Assembly: GCA_014649355.1 (NCBI GenBank)
Contig: BMSW01000024.1
Coordinates: 1-64,000, forward strand
DNA: 64,000 bases
DNA from: Streptomyces althioticus
GTDB lineage: Bacteria > Actinomycetota > Actinomycetes > Streptomycetales > Streptomycetaceae
Reading direction: 5' to 3'
The translations under genes and the position numbers were made by a program. The notes under the pieces were generated by a model. It was given only the letters and a program-made list of their open reading frames with translations. It had not been told where the DNA came from and did no database searches. Below, one piece after another: positions 43,509 through 52,111 of this stretch; position 1 is the stretch's first letter, and every line of letters starts with the position of its first letter.

Positions 43509-44689
43509 GCCCGCTCCGGACGCAGCACACGCCGCGCCACGGAGGTGATGTGCAGTTCGTCGGGGCCGTCGAGGATGCGGGCCGCGCGCCCTGTACGGAA
43601 CAGCGCGGGGAGTGCGGTGTCCGGGCCGAGTCCCGCCGCGCCGTGTACCTGTATCGCCGCGTCGGCCACCTGTTGGAGCGTGCGGGCCGCGGCGACCTTG
43701 GCCAGCCCCACTTCCACATGGGCGTCGGCGCCCGCGTCCAGCCGGGACACGGCCTCGTGGACCAACGGCCGGGTCGTCCGCAGGGCGAGCAGTGACTCGA
43801 AGACGTGGCGCTGGACGAGTTGCAGCTCACCGAGCGGACCACGGGAGCGGGAGCGGGAGCGGGTGACGGCACGTTCCCGCATGAGGTCGAAGGCTCGGCC
43901 GGCCTGGCCGAGCCAGCGCAGGCAGCGCAGGGTCCGGCCGAGCTGGAGCCGTTCGGCGGCGACGGCGAGGGCCTTGCCGCGTTCGCCGATCAGGTGGTCG
44001 GCGTCCACCGCGACCCCGTCGAGTGCGATCTCCGCCTGCCCGGCGGCGCCGAGCACGGGCAGCTCGCGCACCACCCGGAAGCCGGGAGACGCGGTCGGGA
44101 CCAACAGCAAGGACAGGCCCTCCCGCTCCGGGGGCTGGCCGTCCGTGCGCGCGAGGACGGTGACGAGGTCGGCGGCGTCGCCTCCGCTGACGAACCACTT
44201 GTCTCCCGTCAGCCGCCAGCCGTCCTCGGTCTCGGCGGCGCGGGTGGCGGTGAGGAACGGGTCGGTGCCGGGGGCGTCCTGCTCGGTCATCGCATAACTG
44301 GCCCGCAACTCCCCCGCGACCAGCGGCGCGAGGTATCGCTCGCGTACGCGCGGGCTGCCGTGTCGCGCCAGCATGAGCGCGTCCAGCAGGGAAGCCGAGC
44401 CGAGGGCCGCCGGTCCGTGATCGCTGGCGCCCTCCGCCTCCGCGACATGGGCGTACGAGCGCAGTCCGAGCCCCTGACCGCCCAGTTCGACCGGAAGGGG
44501 CAGTGCCCACAGGCCCTGTTCCTTCGCCTCCCGGCGCAGCCGGTGCAGCGTCCGGGCCGCGTCCGGGCCACCGCTGTCCAGGACCCGTTCGCAGGGCACG
44601 ACCCGGGCGCGGACGAAGTCCGCCACCCGGTCCTTCAACTCCCGTACCTCCGGCGGGCACTGCGGGTCACCGAGCGTCTCGTCCAGCAC
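43505..44689 (-). CDS. Acyl-CoA dehydrogenase
   Basis: A 394-residue FAD-dependent acyl-CoA dehydrogenase of normal length. Motifs: SYAMTEQDAPGTDP (FAD/substrate-binding), LTGDKWFVSGGDAADLVTVLART (given in part: TGDKWFVSGG), and IQVHGAAGLGPDTALPALF. The end DGPDELHITSVAR sits where family members carry E-G-T-x-E/I. Which Glu is catalytic is not clear. It is divergent from the CoA-transferase/ligase pair and likely works in the same pathway. GTG 44689 follows a GGTGGGGGAGAC site. Confidence 0.9.
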   Translation of the reverse strand: MLDETLGDPQCPPEVRELKDRVADFVRARVVPCERVLDSGGPDAARTLHRLRREAKEQGLWALPLPVELGGQGLGLRSYAHVAEAEGASDHGPAALGSASLLDALMLARHGSPRVRERYLAPLVAGELRASYAMTEQDAPGTDPFLTATRAAETEDGWRLTGDKWFVSGGDAADLVTVLARTDGQPPEREGLSLLLVPTASPGFRVVRELPVLGAAGQAEIALDGVAVDADHLIGERGKALAVAAERLQLGRTLRCLRWLGQAGRAFDLMRERAVTRSRSRSRGPLGELQLVQRHVFESLLALRTTRPLVHEAVSRLDAGADAHVEVGLAKVAAARTLQQVADAAIQVHGAAGLGPDTALPALFRTGRAARILDGPDELHITSVARRVLRPERA

Positions 44690-44799
44690 GTCTCCCCCAC
44701 CTTTCAGGGAACTCCGGCTCTCGCCGGTCCGACTGTCTGTTCGTGGAACCGGTCGGGGGTGATCGCCCCCGGGTTCCCGCGCGTCAGGAAAGGAGAGGC

Positions 44800-46542
44800 A
44801 TGGCACCACCAGCCACACCGGCCATCGCGCAGACGTCCCGGCCCCTCGACGGACTGCGTCTGGAAGCCTCGGGCCCCCCGGGGCCGGCGGACGGACTCGT
44901 CGCGGAGCACCTGCGGCTGCTCGGCGCGGAGGAGACCGGGCGCTCCGGCGAACGCACGACACTCGTCGGACCGGAGGGCGGCGGCATCACCGCCCACGTG
45001 ACGTGGGGCGACCTGGCCGTCGACGAGGCGACCGCGCAGGCGGCGACGGGCATCATGGCCGTGCACGGCCGCCGGGACGGGGCGCCTCGCGGGCTCGCCG
45101 CCGACTACGCCGCCACCGCAGCCGGTGTCCTGACCGTGCAGGGCCTGCTGGCCGGGCTTCTCGCGCAGGCCCGCGGCTCACGAGTGACGAGCACCGAGGT
45201 GAGCGTCGAGCGGGCTGGGCTGCTCGCCGTCTCGCAGTACCTCGCCGCGGCCGGGGCGGAGGAGGCCGAGGCCGCGGAGACCGCACCGGGCGGTCCGCCG
45301 TTCACCTCCGCCGACGGGGTCGTCTTCGAGCTGGAGACGCTCGATCCGGGCGCGTGGGCCGCTTTCTGGCGCGCCCTCGACGCACCGGCGGACGCGGTAC
45401 GGCGCGGCTGGCGGCCCTTCCAGTTCCGGTACGCCACGGCCTGCGCGCCCTTTCCACAGGAGCTGCACACCTCGGCCGGCGGCCACGGCTGGGAGCGCGT
45501 CCGGGAAGCAGCCCGGTCCTCCGGAGCCGAGGTGTGCGCCCTGCACACGCTCACCGAACGGGCCGTCGAGTACGACGGGGCTCCGCCCTGGAAGCTGACG
45601 GCGCACGAGGCGTCGTACTCCGGATCCGGTGCACCACCGCCCGTCGACGCCCCGCTGGCCGGGCAGACCGTCCTGGAGGCCGGGCGCCGGATCCAGGCGC
45701 CGCTCACCGCGCATCTGCTGGGACTGCTCGGCGCCGAAGTGGTGCGGATCGAGCCGCCGGGCGGTGATCCGCTGCGCGGCATGCCGCCGACCTGCTCGGG
45801 GGTCTCGGCCCGCTGGCTCGCCCTCAACCGGGGCAAGAAGGCCGTCGAGGTGGACATCAAGTCCGCCGCGGACCGCGAGCGGCTGCGCGCGATGGCGGCG
45901 GACGCCGATGTGTTCCTGCACAACTGGGCGCCCGGCAAGGCCGCCGCGCTCGGCCTGGACCACGAGGACCTGTCCGCCGGCAACCCCGCGCTCGTCTACG
46001 CGTACACCAGCGGATGGGCCGACCGGCTGCCCGGGGCTCCGATGGGCACCGACTTCATGGTGCAGGCCCGCACCGGAGTGGGGGAGGCGGTGCGGCCCGC
46101 CGACGAGCCGCCCGTGCCGTCCCTGATGACACTGCTCGACGTACTCGGAGGACTCCTCGGGGCCGAGGCCGTCCTCGCGGGGCTGCTGCTGCGCCAGCGC
46201 ACGGGAGCCGGTGTGCGGGTGGACTCGTCCCTGCTCGGGGCGGCCGACGTACTGACCGCGCCGGCCCGGATCCGCGCGGCCCGGGGCCTCGACCCGCGCC
46301 GGCCGGCTGGATTCCGCCGGCCCGTGCCCACGGCCGACGGCTGGATCGCGCTGCCCGACCACGCGGCGCACCCGTACGACGTGCGTCACCTGTCCGCGGC
46401 ACAGGCGCTGGAGCGGCTGCATGAAAGCGGCACGGCCGCCGTCCCGGTCGTCACCGACCTCGCCGGCCTGCTCTCCTCCGGCCCGATCAGCCGCGACGCG
46501 CACGGCTCCCCCGCCGTTCCCGCCCCCTGGAGGTTCGCATGA
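44800..46542 (+). CDS. Double-length class III CoA-transferase
   Basis: A 580-residue protein of the CaiB/BaiF (class III) CoA-transferase family, about 180 residues longer than usual. The second half (from about 280) is a recognisable core: PLAGQTVLEAGRRIQAP, AEVVRIEPPGGDPLRG, LNRGKKAVEVDIK, DVFLHNWAPGKAAALGL and GTDFMVQARTGVG. The first half shows a weaker copy (VAEHLRLLGAE, ATGIMAVHG, LAADYAATAAGVL), so the gene looks like a fusion of two halves, one partly decayed. ATG 44800 follows AAGGAGAG. It overlaps the ligase start by ATGA. Confidence 0.8.
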   Translation: MAPPATPAIAQTSRPLDGLRLEASGPPGPADGLVAEHLRLLGAEETGRSGERTTLVGPEGGGITAHVTWGDLAVDEATAQAATGIMAVHGRRDGAPRGLAADYAATAAGVLTVQGLLAGLLAQARGSRVTSTEVSVERAGLLAVSQYLAAAGAEEAEAAETAPGGPPFTSADGVVFELETLDPGAWAAFWRALDAPADAVRRGWRPFQFRYATACAPFPQELHTSAGGHGWERVREAARSSGAEVCALHTLTERAVEYDGAPPWKLTAHEASYSGSGAPPPVDAPLAGQTVLEAGRRIQAPLTAHLLGLLGAEVVRIEPPGGDPLRGMPPTCSGVSARWLALNRGKKAVEVDIKSAADRERLRAMAADADVFLHNWAPGKAAALGLDHEDLSAGNPALVYAYTSGWADRLPGAPMGTDFMVQARTGVGEAVRPADEPPVPSLMTLLDVLGGLLGAEAVLAGLLLRQRTGAGVRVDSSLLGAADVLTAPARIRAARGLDPRRPAGFRRPVPTADGWIALPDHAAHPYDVRHLSAAQALERLHESGTAAVPVVTDLAGLLSSGPISRDAHGSPAVPAPWRFA

Positions 46543-48224
46543 CCGTCGCCCTGCACGACCTGCTGCCCGCCACGCTGCGCCGTACCTGGGCCGTGGAGGG
46601 CACCTGCCCCGACCTGGACCTCTACAGCCTCTACCGCGCCCGTCAGATCGCCGACCCGCACCGCACGGCGGTCCTCGACGGCAAGGGGAAACTCTGTTAC
46701 ACCGCTCTGGACCGCAAGGCCCGATGTCTGGCCGCCGGGCTCTCCGGCCTCGGGATACACGCCGGTGACGTCGTCGGCGTCCAACTGCCCAACGGCCGCG
46801 ACGCCGTCATCGCGGACCTCGCGCTCGCCGCCCTGGGCGCGGTCGCGCTGCCCTTCCCGGTCGGGCGGGGCGGGCGCGAGGCGGCCTCGCTGCTGCGCAG
46901 ATCGGAGGCGGTCGCGGTGATCGCGGCAGCCGAGCACCGGGGCAACCACCATGCGGCCGACCTGCTGGCGCTGACGGATGAACTGCCCGCCCTGCGTACG
47001 GTCGTCTCCGCCGGGCCGGCGGGCACCGCACCGCAGGGAGCCGTCCCGCTGTCGGCCCTGATGCGCACCGACCCGAAGACGTTCGTGCCGGCCCGCCCCG
47101 ATCCCGACACCGCCGCCCGCATCCTCGTGTCCTCCGGGTCGGAGTCCGAGCCGAAGATGGTGGCCTACTCGCACAACGCCCTGGCCGGCGGCCGGGGCAA
47201 CTTCCTCGGCTCCCTCATCCCGGACGGGCGCCCGCCGCGTTGCCTCTTCCTGGTGCCGCTGGCCTCCGCCTTCGGCAGCAACGGCACCCCGGTCACCCTC
47301 GCCCGGCACGGCGGAACCCTGGTCCTGCTCGACCACTTCACCCCCGAGGCCGCCCTGGAGGCACTCGCCGCACACGAACCGACCCATGTCCTGGGTGTAC
47401 CGACCATGATCCGCATGATGCTCGACCGGATCGCGGAGGGCGGGCACCGGACGTTCACTCCACCGACGGCCGTGGTCGTCGGCGGCTCACCACTGGACGA
47501 GGCCACCGCGACCGAGGCCCGCCTGGCCTTCGGCTGCCCGGTCGTCAACCTCTACGGCTCCGCCGACGGCGTCAACTGCCACACCGGGCTGACGCACGGC
47601 TCCCCCGACGGCGACGGACGGCCCGGCATCGCCGCGGGACAACCCGACCCCCGGGTCGCCGACATACGGATCGCCGTCCCCGGCACCCGTGAGCTGCGGG
47701 AGGTCAGCGGGGGCACGGTCGGTGAGATCGTCGCCCGTGGCCCGATGACACCGCTGTGCTACGTCGCCGCCCCCGACCTCGACACCCGCTACCGCACCGA
47801 GGACGGCTGGGTGCGCACCGGGGACCTCGGTCTCATCGACGACGACGGCACGCTCCGGGTCGTCGGACGGCTGAAGGACGTGGTGATCCGCGGCGGTGCG
47901 AACATCAGCCCCGCCGAGGTCGAGGTCGAACTGGCCGCGCACCCGGCGGTCCGGGACGTGGTCTGCGTCGGCGTGCCCGACCCGCTGATGGGCGAGCGGC
48001 TCGCGGCCTGCGTCGTGCCCAGGGACGAGGCGGCGCCCACGCTGGAGGAGCTGTGCGCCCACCTGGACACGCGAGGTCTGGAACGACGCAAACACCCTGA
48101 GCGCCTGCTGGTGCTGAGTGAGCTGCCCCTGACGCCGGCCGGCAAGCCGGACCGGGCGGTACTGCGGGAACGGTGCACGCCCCAGGCGGAGCGACAGCAG
48201 CAGCCCTTGGCTTCGGCCGGCTGA
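46539..48224 (+). CDS. AMP-dependent acyl-CoA ligase
   Basis: A 561-residue adenylate-forming (ANL) enzyme. A3-type loop is VSSGSESEPKMVAYSHNAL, a variant of TSGTTGxPKG. A5-like NLYGSADGVN, A7 VRTGDLG, A8 VVGRLKDVVIRGGANISPAEVE and A10 TPAGKPDR with the catalytic Lys follow. It should activate a carboxylic acid as acyl-AMP then acyl-CoA. The acid cannot be deduced. The gene is coupled to the CoA-transferase. A 20-bp terminator follows its stop. Confidence 0.88.
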   Translation: MTVALHDLLPATLRRTWAVEGTCPDLDLYSLYRARQIADPHRTAVLDGKGKLCYTALDRKARCLAAGLSGLGIHAGDVVGVQLPNGRDAVIADLALAALGAVALPFPVGRGGREAASLLRRSEAVAVIAAAEHRGNHHAADLLALTDELPALRTVVSAGPAGTAPQGAVPLSALMRTDPKTFVPARPDPDTAARILVSSGSESEPKMVAYSHNALAGGRGNFLGSLIPDGRPPRCLFLVPLASAFGSNGTPVTLARHGGTLVLLDHFTPEAALEALAAHEPTHVLGVPTMIRMMLDRIAEGGHRTFTPPTAVVVGGSPLDEATATEARLAFGCPVVNLYGSADGVNCHTGLTHGSPDGDGRPGIAAGQPDPRVADIRIAVPGTRELREVSGGTVGEIVARGPMTPLCYVAAPDLDTRYRTEDGWVRTGDLGLIDDDGTLRVVGRLKDVVIRGGANISPAEVEVELAAHPAVRDVVCVGVPDPLMGERLAACVVPRDEAAPTLEELCAHLDTRGLERRKHPERLLVLSELPLTPAGKPDRAVLRERCTPQAERQQQPLASAG

Positions 48225-48230
48225 CCCGCC

Positions 48231-48278
48231 GGACGACAAGGGCCGCTCGGAGTGTTCCCCGAGCGGCCCTTGTCGTCC
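48231..48278. terminator. Strong bidirectional terminator
   Basis: A perfect 20-bp stem (arms start GGACGACAAGGG and end CCCTTGTCGTCC) with an 8-base loop lies between the convergent ligase and metal-transporter operons. It should stop transcription from both sides. Confidence 0.9.
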
Positions 48279-48289
48279 GGTGCCTCGGA

Positions 48290-49111
48290 TCAGGAGGCGT
48301 TCATCGCCTTCTCCAGCGTCGTCGCCGCGTTCTTGTAGACGGTCAGCAGATCCAGGTCCTTGTCCGGGTAGTTGACGATTCCCACCTGGCGCGCGCCCGA
48401 GTCGGGCAGCACGGTGCCGGCCGTCATGTGCACGTTGTCGAGCACCAGTCGCGGCTTCTTCTTGGACAGGTCGGACAACTGCTTGGCCGTCACGGCCTCG
48501 GGTCCGTACATGCCGACCACCTCGGCCCCGGCCAGCTTCGCCGACCAGGCGGAGAAGACCTGGGCGACGACGGTGGGCGCCTTGCCGTCCGGCCAGGCGC
48601 TCTTGAGGTCCTTCTGCAGCTTGCCGTACTCGGTGTCGAACGAGGTGATCCACCCGGCGGCGGTGTCCTCGGTGCCGAACATCTTGCCCAGCCGGGTCAC
48701 CTCGGCCTTGGCCTTGTCCGCGTCGTTGTCGAGGTTGACCTCGACCAGTTCGGCGTCGCCTCCGGCGGCCTCCTTGAACTTCTCCGCGTACGGCTCGAAA
48801 GGCGCGTACAGCACGAAGTCGGCGTCCGCCACGGCCGCGAGATCGGAGGGTTTCGGGTCGTAGTCGGGGGCGTGCTGCACCGACTCCGGCACGATGACCG
48901 TGACGTCCTCGGCGCCGGCGGCCTTGGCGAACGCCCCTTCCCAACTGGTCGTGGCGACCACGACCGGGCCGGTGCCCTTCCCCGCCGCGTCCGCGTCGGA
49001 CGAGGAGGACGACGTGTCGCTTTCCCCACCGCAGCCGGTGGCCGTCAGCAGGAGGACCGCGCTGAAGCTCAGTGCGAGGAGGGGAGTGATGCGGACGCGG
49101 GTGCGCGCCAT
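48290..49111 (-). CDS. Metal ABC transporter binding lipoprotein
   Basis: A 273-residue ZnuA/TroA-like (cluster A-I) substrate-binding protein. Signal peptide ends in the lipobox LTATGC. The mature protein starts with a Ser/Asp-rich linker, and VVATTSWEGAFAKAAG follows. Metal-ligand-type residues are the His in ESVQHAPDYDPKPSDLAAV, plus DNVHMTAG and the C-terminal VNYPDKD. The His-rich loop that marks zinc ZnuA is absent, so Mn, Fe or another metal is possible. It overlaps the permease gene by about 43 bases and is the last gene of the operon. Confidence 0.87.
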   Translation of the reverse strand: MARTRVRITPLLALSFSAVLLLTATGCGGESDTSSSSSDADAAGKGTGPVVVATTSWEGAFAKAAGAEDVTVIVPESVQHAPDYDPKPSDLAAVADADFVLYAPFEPYAEKFKEAAGGDAELVEVNLDNDADKAKAEVTRLGKMFGTEDTAAGWITSFDTEYGKLQKDLKSAWPDGKAPTVVAQVFSAWSAKLAGAEVVGMYGPEAVTAKQLSDLSKKKPRLVLDNVHMTAGTVLPDSGARQVGIVNYPDKDLDLLTVYKNAATTLEKAMNAS

Positions 49112-49938
49112 GAGCTGATTCTCCGTTCGGGTACGAGATGGACGGCGAGGACGACCACGCCGGCCGTGAGGACGAGGACGGGACCGGGCGGCCAGTCGAA
49201 CCGGAGTGCGACCAGGAACCCGGTCAGGTTCACGACCACACCGATGCCGACAGCCCACACGGTGATGGACACCAGGGAGCGGCCCAGCCGCCGGGCGGCG
49301 AGGGCCGGAAGAAGCGTCAGCGCGTCGACGAGGAGGGCGCCGGTGAGTTTGATGGCCCCGGCGACGGACACCGCGACCAGGACCAGCAGCACGAGGGTGA
49401 GCCGGTCGACCCGCACGCCCGAGGACAGGGCGAGTTCACGGTCGTAGAGGAGGAGCGCGATGTCTCTGCGACGCCACCAGAAAAGAGCCGGTACGACGAC
49501 GGCCAGCACGACGAGCAGCCACAGGTCGGCGGTACCGACCGAGAGGATGGACCCCCAGAGCAGGGAGAAGGCGCCCGCCGCGTTGACGCCGGAGACGGCC
49601 AGCACGAGCAGGGCGGCAGCGATCGCCAGACTCATCAGCAGACCCATGGCACCTGACAGACCGTCCGGGGTACGGGCCAGCGGAGCGACTCCGGCGCCGG
49701 CGAGCGCGCAGGCCACCAGCGCACACAGCATGGGATCGAGCCCGGTCAGCAGAGCAACGGCGATGCCCAGGAGTGCGACATGCATCATCGCGAACCGCAC
49801 CGGCATGATGTCGAGGCCGACGATGACGACACCTATCACCGGCAGTCCGACCGCGGCCACCAGCAGGGCGACACCCGCCCGTTGAACGGGCACGAGCTGC
49901 AGGAGCTGACCGACGTCGGCCGCGGCCAGGACGCTCAC
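49069..49938 (-). CDS. Metal ABC transporter permease
   Basis: A 289-residue integral membrane protein of the ZnuB/MntB (ABC-3) family with about eight helices. RFAMMHVALLGIAVALLTG early, ALSSGVRVDRL mid-sequence and AGAIKLTGALLVDALTLLPA before the last helices are typical of ABC-3 permeases. GTG 49938 overlaps the ATPase stop (GTGA), so the ATPase and permease are translationally coupled. The C terminus reads into the binding-protein start. Confidence 0.9.
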   Translation of the reverse strand: MSVLAAADVGQLLQLVPVQRAGVALLVAAVGLPVIGVVIVGLDIMPVRFAMMHVALLGIAVALLTGLDPMLCALVACALAGAGVAPLARTPDGLSGAMGLLMSLAIAAALLVLAVSGVNAAGAFSLLWGSILSVGTADLWLLVVLAVVVPALFWWRRRDIALLLYDRELALSSGVRVDRLTLVLLVLVAVSVAGAIKLTGALLVDALTLLPALAARRLGRSLVSITVWAVGIGVVVNLTGFLVALRFDWPPGPVLVLTAGVVVLAVHLVPERRISSWRAPASASLPSSH

Positions 49939-50570
49939 CGGACCTCCCGCAGACGTCCCGCGGCCATCTCCAGCACCCGGTCGCAGCGCTCGGCCAGAGC
50001 CCGGTCGTGGGTGACGACCACGACGGTCACCGGCAAGGAGAGCAGGACGTCGGCCGCCTCCTCCTGACCGGAGAAGTCAAGGGCGGCGGTGGGCTCGTCG
50101 GCGAGCAGGACGCCCGCCCCGGCCGCCACACAGCCGACCGCCCGCGCCAGGTACATGCGCTGAAGCTGACCACCGGACAAGGTGTGCAACGGCCGGTCGG
50201 CGAGATGCCCGACCCCGAGCTTGTCGGCCGCCTCCGCCGCCTCGGCACGCGCACCGCCGCTGGCCAGCAACTCGCTTGCCAGCAAGGGAAAACGTCCGGT
50301 AGCCGGCTTCTGCGGGATCCACGCGCACGCCCGTCGCCGCCACGCCCACTCGGCAGCACTCCCGGTGTCCCGGCCACCCACCAGGATCCGGCCCGCGACA
50401 TGCCGGTGCAGCCCCAGAACAGCACGCAGCAACGTGGTCTTGCCCGACCCGTTGGTACCGGTCAGCGCCACTCGCTGCCCGCGCACGATGTCGAGATCGA
50501 CGTCGCGCACGGCCTCGACCCGGCCGTGCCGGCACACGACGCCCGACATCCGGACATCCAGCCCTTCCAT
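49935..50570 (-). CDS. Metal ABC transporter ATPase
   Basis: A 211-residue ATP-binding protein. Walker A GTNGSGKTT (about residue 40), Q-loop area AWIPQKP, signature LSGGQLQRMYLAR, Walker B GVLLADEPTAALD and the switch His in VVVVTHDR are all present, so it should be active. With the permease and binding protein it makes a complete importer of Zn, Mn or a related metal. ATG 50570 follows GGGAGGTGGC. No Zur-type palindrome was seen in the 200 bases upstream. Confidence 0.92.
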   Translation of the reverse strand: MEGLDVRMSGVVCRHGRVEAVRDVDLDIVRGQRVALTGTNGSGKTTLLRAVLGLHRHVAGRILVGGRDTGSAAEWAWRRRACAWIPQKPATGRFPLLASELLASGGARAEAAEAADKLGVGHLADRPLHTLSGGQLQRMYLARAVGCVAAGAGVLLADEPTAALDFSGQEEAADVLLSLPVTVVVVTHDRALAERCDRVLEMAAGRLREVR

Positions 50571-50772
50571 GCCACCTCCCTGCCTCCTCACAGCAGTCGG
50601 ACGGAAGAGGCGGTCGGTTCCCGGACAGGACGAAGGAGCTGCGACGGCAGCGGGCTTGGTCTCCCGGACGGGCCGCCGCGCGTTCGGCCCCGCGATGGCT
50701 GGGCACGGGAATCACGGCGCCATGGGCGCCGGCCGGTTCGAGCGCGTCCAGGACGTGTACCCCGGACACGCC

Positions 50773-50814
50773 GGAAGGGCCTCCGGCCGGGACGAACCGG
50801 CCGGAGGCCCTTCC
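50773..50814 (-). terminator. Terminator downstream of Fe-SOD gene
   Basis: A perfect 18-bp stem (arms begin GGAAGGGCCTCC and end GGAGGCCCTTCC) with a 6-base loop lies 66 bases past the stop of the leftward SOD gene. A T-rich start (TTCCTT) follows it on the rightward strand, so it may also act there. Confidence 0.8.
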
Positions 50815-50879
50815 TTGTGCCGCCTGCAGGTGAAGGGTGAGAAGACGATCACGAGCAGGACGTCATACGGCCCCCGCGG

Positions 50880-51521
50880 TCAGGGGTTCAGCAGCAGCAC
50901 GTCGGCGCGGGACTTGGCGGCCTCGTAGCGCTTCGCCACGTCCTGCCAGTTGACGACGGCCCACATGGCGTCGATGAAGTCGACCTTCTGGTTCTTGTAC
51001 TGGAGGTAGAAGGCGTGTTCCCAGGCGTCGAAGACCAGGATCGGGGTGGAGCCCTGGCCGACGTTGCCCTGGTGGTCGTAGACCTGCTCGACGATCAGCC
51101 GGCCGCTCAGCGGCTCGTACGCCAGGACGCCCCAGCCCGAACCCTGGGTGGTCGCGGCGGCCTTGGTGAGCTGCGCCTTGAAGCCGGCGAAGGAGCCGAA
51201 GGACTCGGTGATCGCGTCGGCGAGGTCACCGACACCGTCGGCGGCCAGGGGCTCGCCGCCGCCGTCACCGGTCATGTTGTGCCAGTAGATGGAGTGCAGG
51301 ATGTGGCCGGAGAGGTGGAAGGCCAGGTTCTTCTCCAGGCCGTTGATCGCGCCCCACTGCTCCCGGTCCCGCGCCTCGGCGAGCTGCTCCAGCGTGTCGT
51401 TGGCGCCCTTGACGTACGCGGCGTGGTGCTTGTCGTGGTGCAGTTCGATGATCTGCGGGTTGATGACCGGCTCGAGCTCCGAGTAGTCGTAGGGAAGCTC
51501 CGGGAGCGTGTACACCGCCAT
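50880..51521 (-). CDS. sodF: Iron-type superoxide dismutase
   Basis: A 213-residue Fe/Mn-superoxide dismutase: MAVYTLPELPYDYSELEP start, metal ligands in IELHHDKHHAAYV (first His), LSGHILHSIYWHNM (second His), DAWEHAFYLQY (Asp and third His). Length and sequence fit Streptomyces SodF. In S. coelicolor sodF is repressed by the nickel regulator Nur when nickel is plentiful, in favour of Ni-SOD. A TGC-x-GCA box just upstream supports the same control here. ATG 51521 with GGAGGATGTTGGAC is preferred to ATG 51530. Confidence 0.93.
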   Translation of the reverse strand: MAVYTLPELPYDYSELEPVINPQIIELHHDKHHAAYVKGANDTLEQLAEARDREQWGAINGLEKNLAFHLSGHILHSIYWHNMTGDGGGEPLAADGVGDLADAITESFGSFAGFKAQLTKAAATTQGSGWGVLAYEPLSGRLIVEQVYDHQGNVGQGSTPILVFDAWEHAFYLQYKNQKVDFIDAMWAVVNWQDVAKRYEAAKSRADVLLLNP

Positions 51522-51542
51522 GTCCAACATCCTCCGACGTTA

Positions 51543-51559
51543 TTGCCACTGATGTGCAG
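51543..51559 (-). promoter_or_regulatory. Nur-like box upstream of sodF
   Basis: TTGCCA-CTGAT-GTGCAG fits the published Streptomyces nickel-regulator pattern tTGCaa-N5-ttGCAA in its TGC/GCA core. It lies 22 bases upstream of the sodF start, and a further TTGCA follows. Binding would repress sodF in nickel-replete cells. Confidence 0.65.
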
Positions 51560-51617
51560 TTGCACGCTAGCAGCAGTAGCGTCAATTATTGATCAGGCGA
51601 TGGTCCTAGGACCGGTG

Positions 51618-52055
51618 TCACCGGGACCTCGACCGGCGCACGACGAACGACGGTGCGGCCGACCTCGCGTGCGGCGCCCGACCCCACCCCTCTGCCGCGA
51701 ACTCCCTGGTGACGGTGACCCGTTCGCCGCGCTCGGTACGGATGGCGGACGAGCCCCAGCCGACACCTCCATCACCTGGACGCAGGACGCGGGCCCGTTC
51801 CTCCGCCCCGTCGGCCATAGCGCGAATGGCGGCGGACTCGTCGCGGCCGAGAGCCTCGAGCGGGACGGACCGTGCGACATCCGGCGGGCCACCCCAGCCG
51901 TCGGCGCCGGCCCGGACGACTTTCGCCGCGGTGGTCCATGACAGCCGGGCGGGGGTCACTGCTGCGCACCTCGGGACCAGGGGCTGCACCGAAGGAGTCA
52001 AGGCCGCACCCTCCGGGGGCGGCCATGTGCGCGGAGCCGGTTCGGTACACATCAT
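51618..52055 (-). CDS. Uncharacterised ORF, possibly a remnant
   Basis: A 145-residue ORF with no recognised domain and no clear ribosome site. The middle part (VPLEALGRDESAAIRAMADG) has good coding character, whereas both ends are low-complexity. It lies between the sodF promoter and a second Nur-like box, in a short stretch that also holds degraded TsaD and alaS pieces. It may itself be a decayed gene. I could not assign homology. Confidence 0.3.
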   Translation of the reverse strand: MMCTEPAPRTWPPPEGAALTPSVQPLVPRCAAVTPARLSWTTAAKVVRAGADGWGGPPDVARSVPLEALGRDESAAIRAMADGAEERARVLRPGDGGVGWGSSAIRTERGERVTVTREFAAEGWGRAPHARSAAPSFVVRRSRSR

Positions 52056-52066
52056 CGGAGATCTTA

Positions 52067-52083
52067 TTGCACACTACTTGCAA
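52067..52083 (+). promoter_or_regulatory. Second Nur-like box upstream of TsaD-like ORF
   Basis: TTGCAC-ACTAC-TTGCAA matches the pattern tTGCaa-N5-ttGCAA at all capitalised positions. It lies 29 bases upstream of the TsaD-like start, in an AT-rich island (ATCTTATTGC...AACAACTT). It suggests nickel-dependent repression of the TsaD-like/GNAT pair, with the sodF gene as the other target in the same region. Confidence 0.6.
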
Positions 52084-52111
52084 CAACTTACCAATGGCAG
52101 AAAGGTCGGCC

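Noticed and set aside
50571..50772. Zur box upstream of the metal ABC operon
   Set aside because: No AT-rich palindrome of the TGAAAATGATTTTCA type is present in the 200 bases before the ATPase gene.
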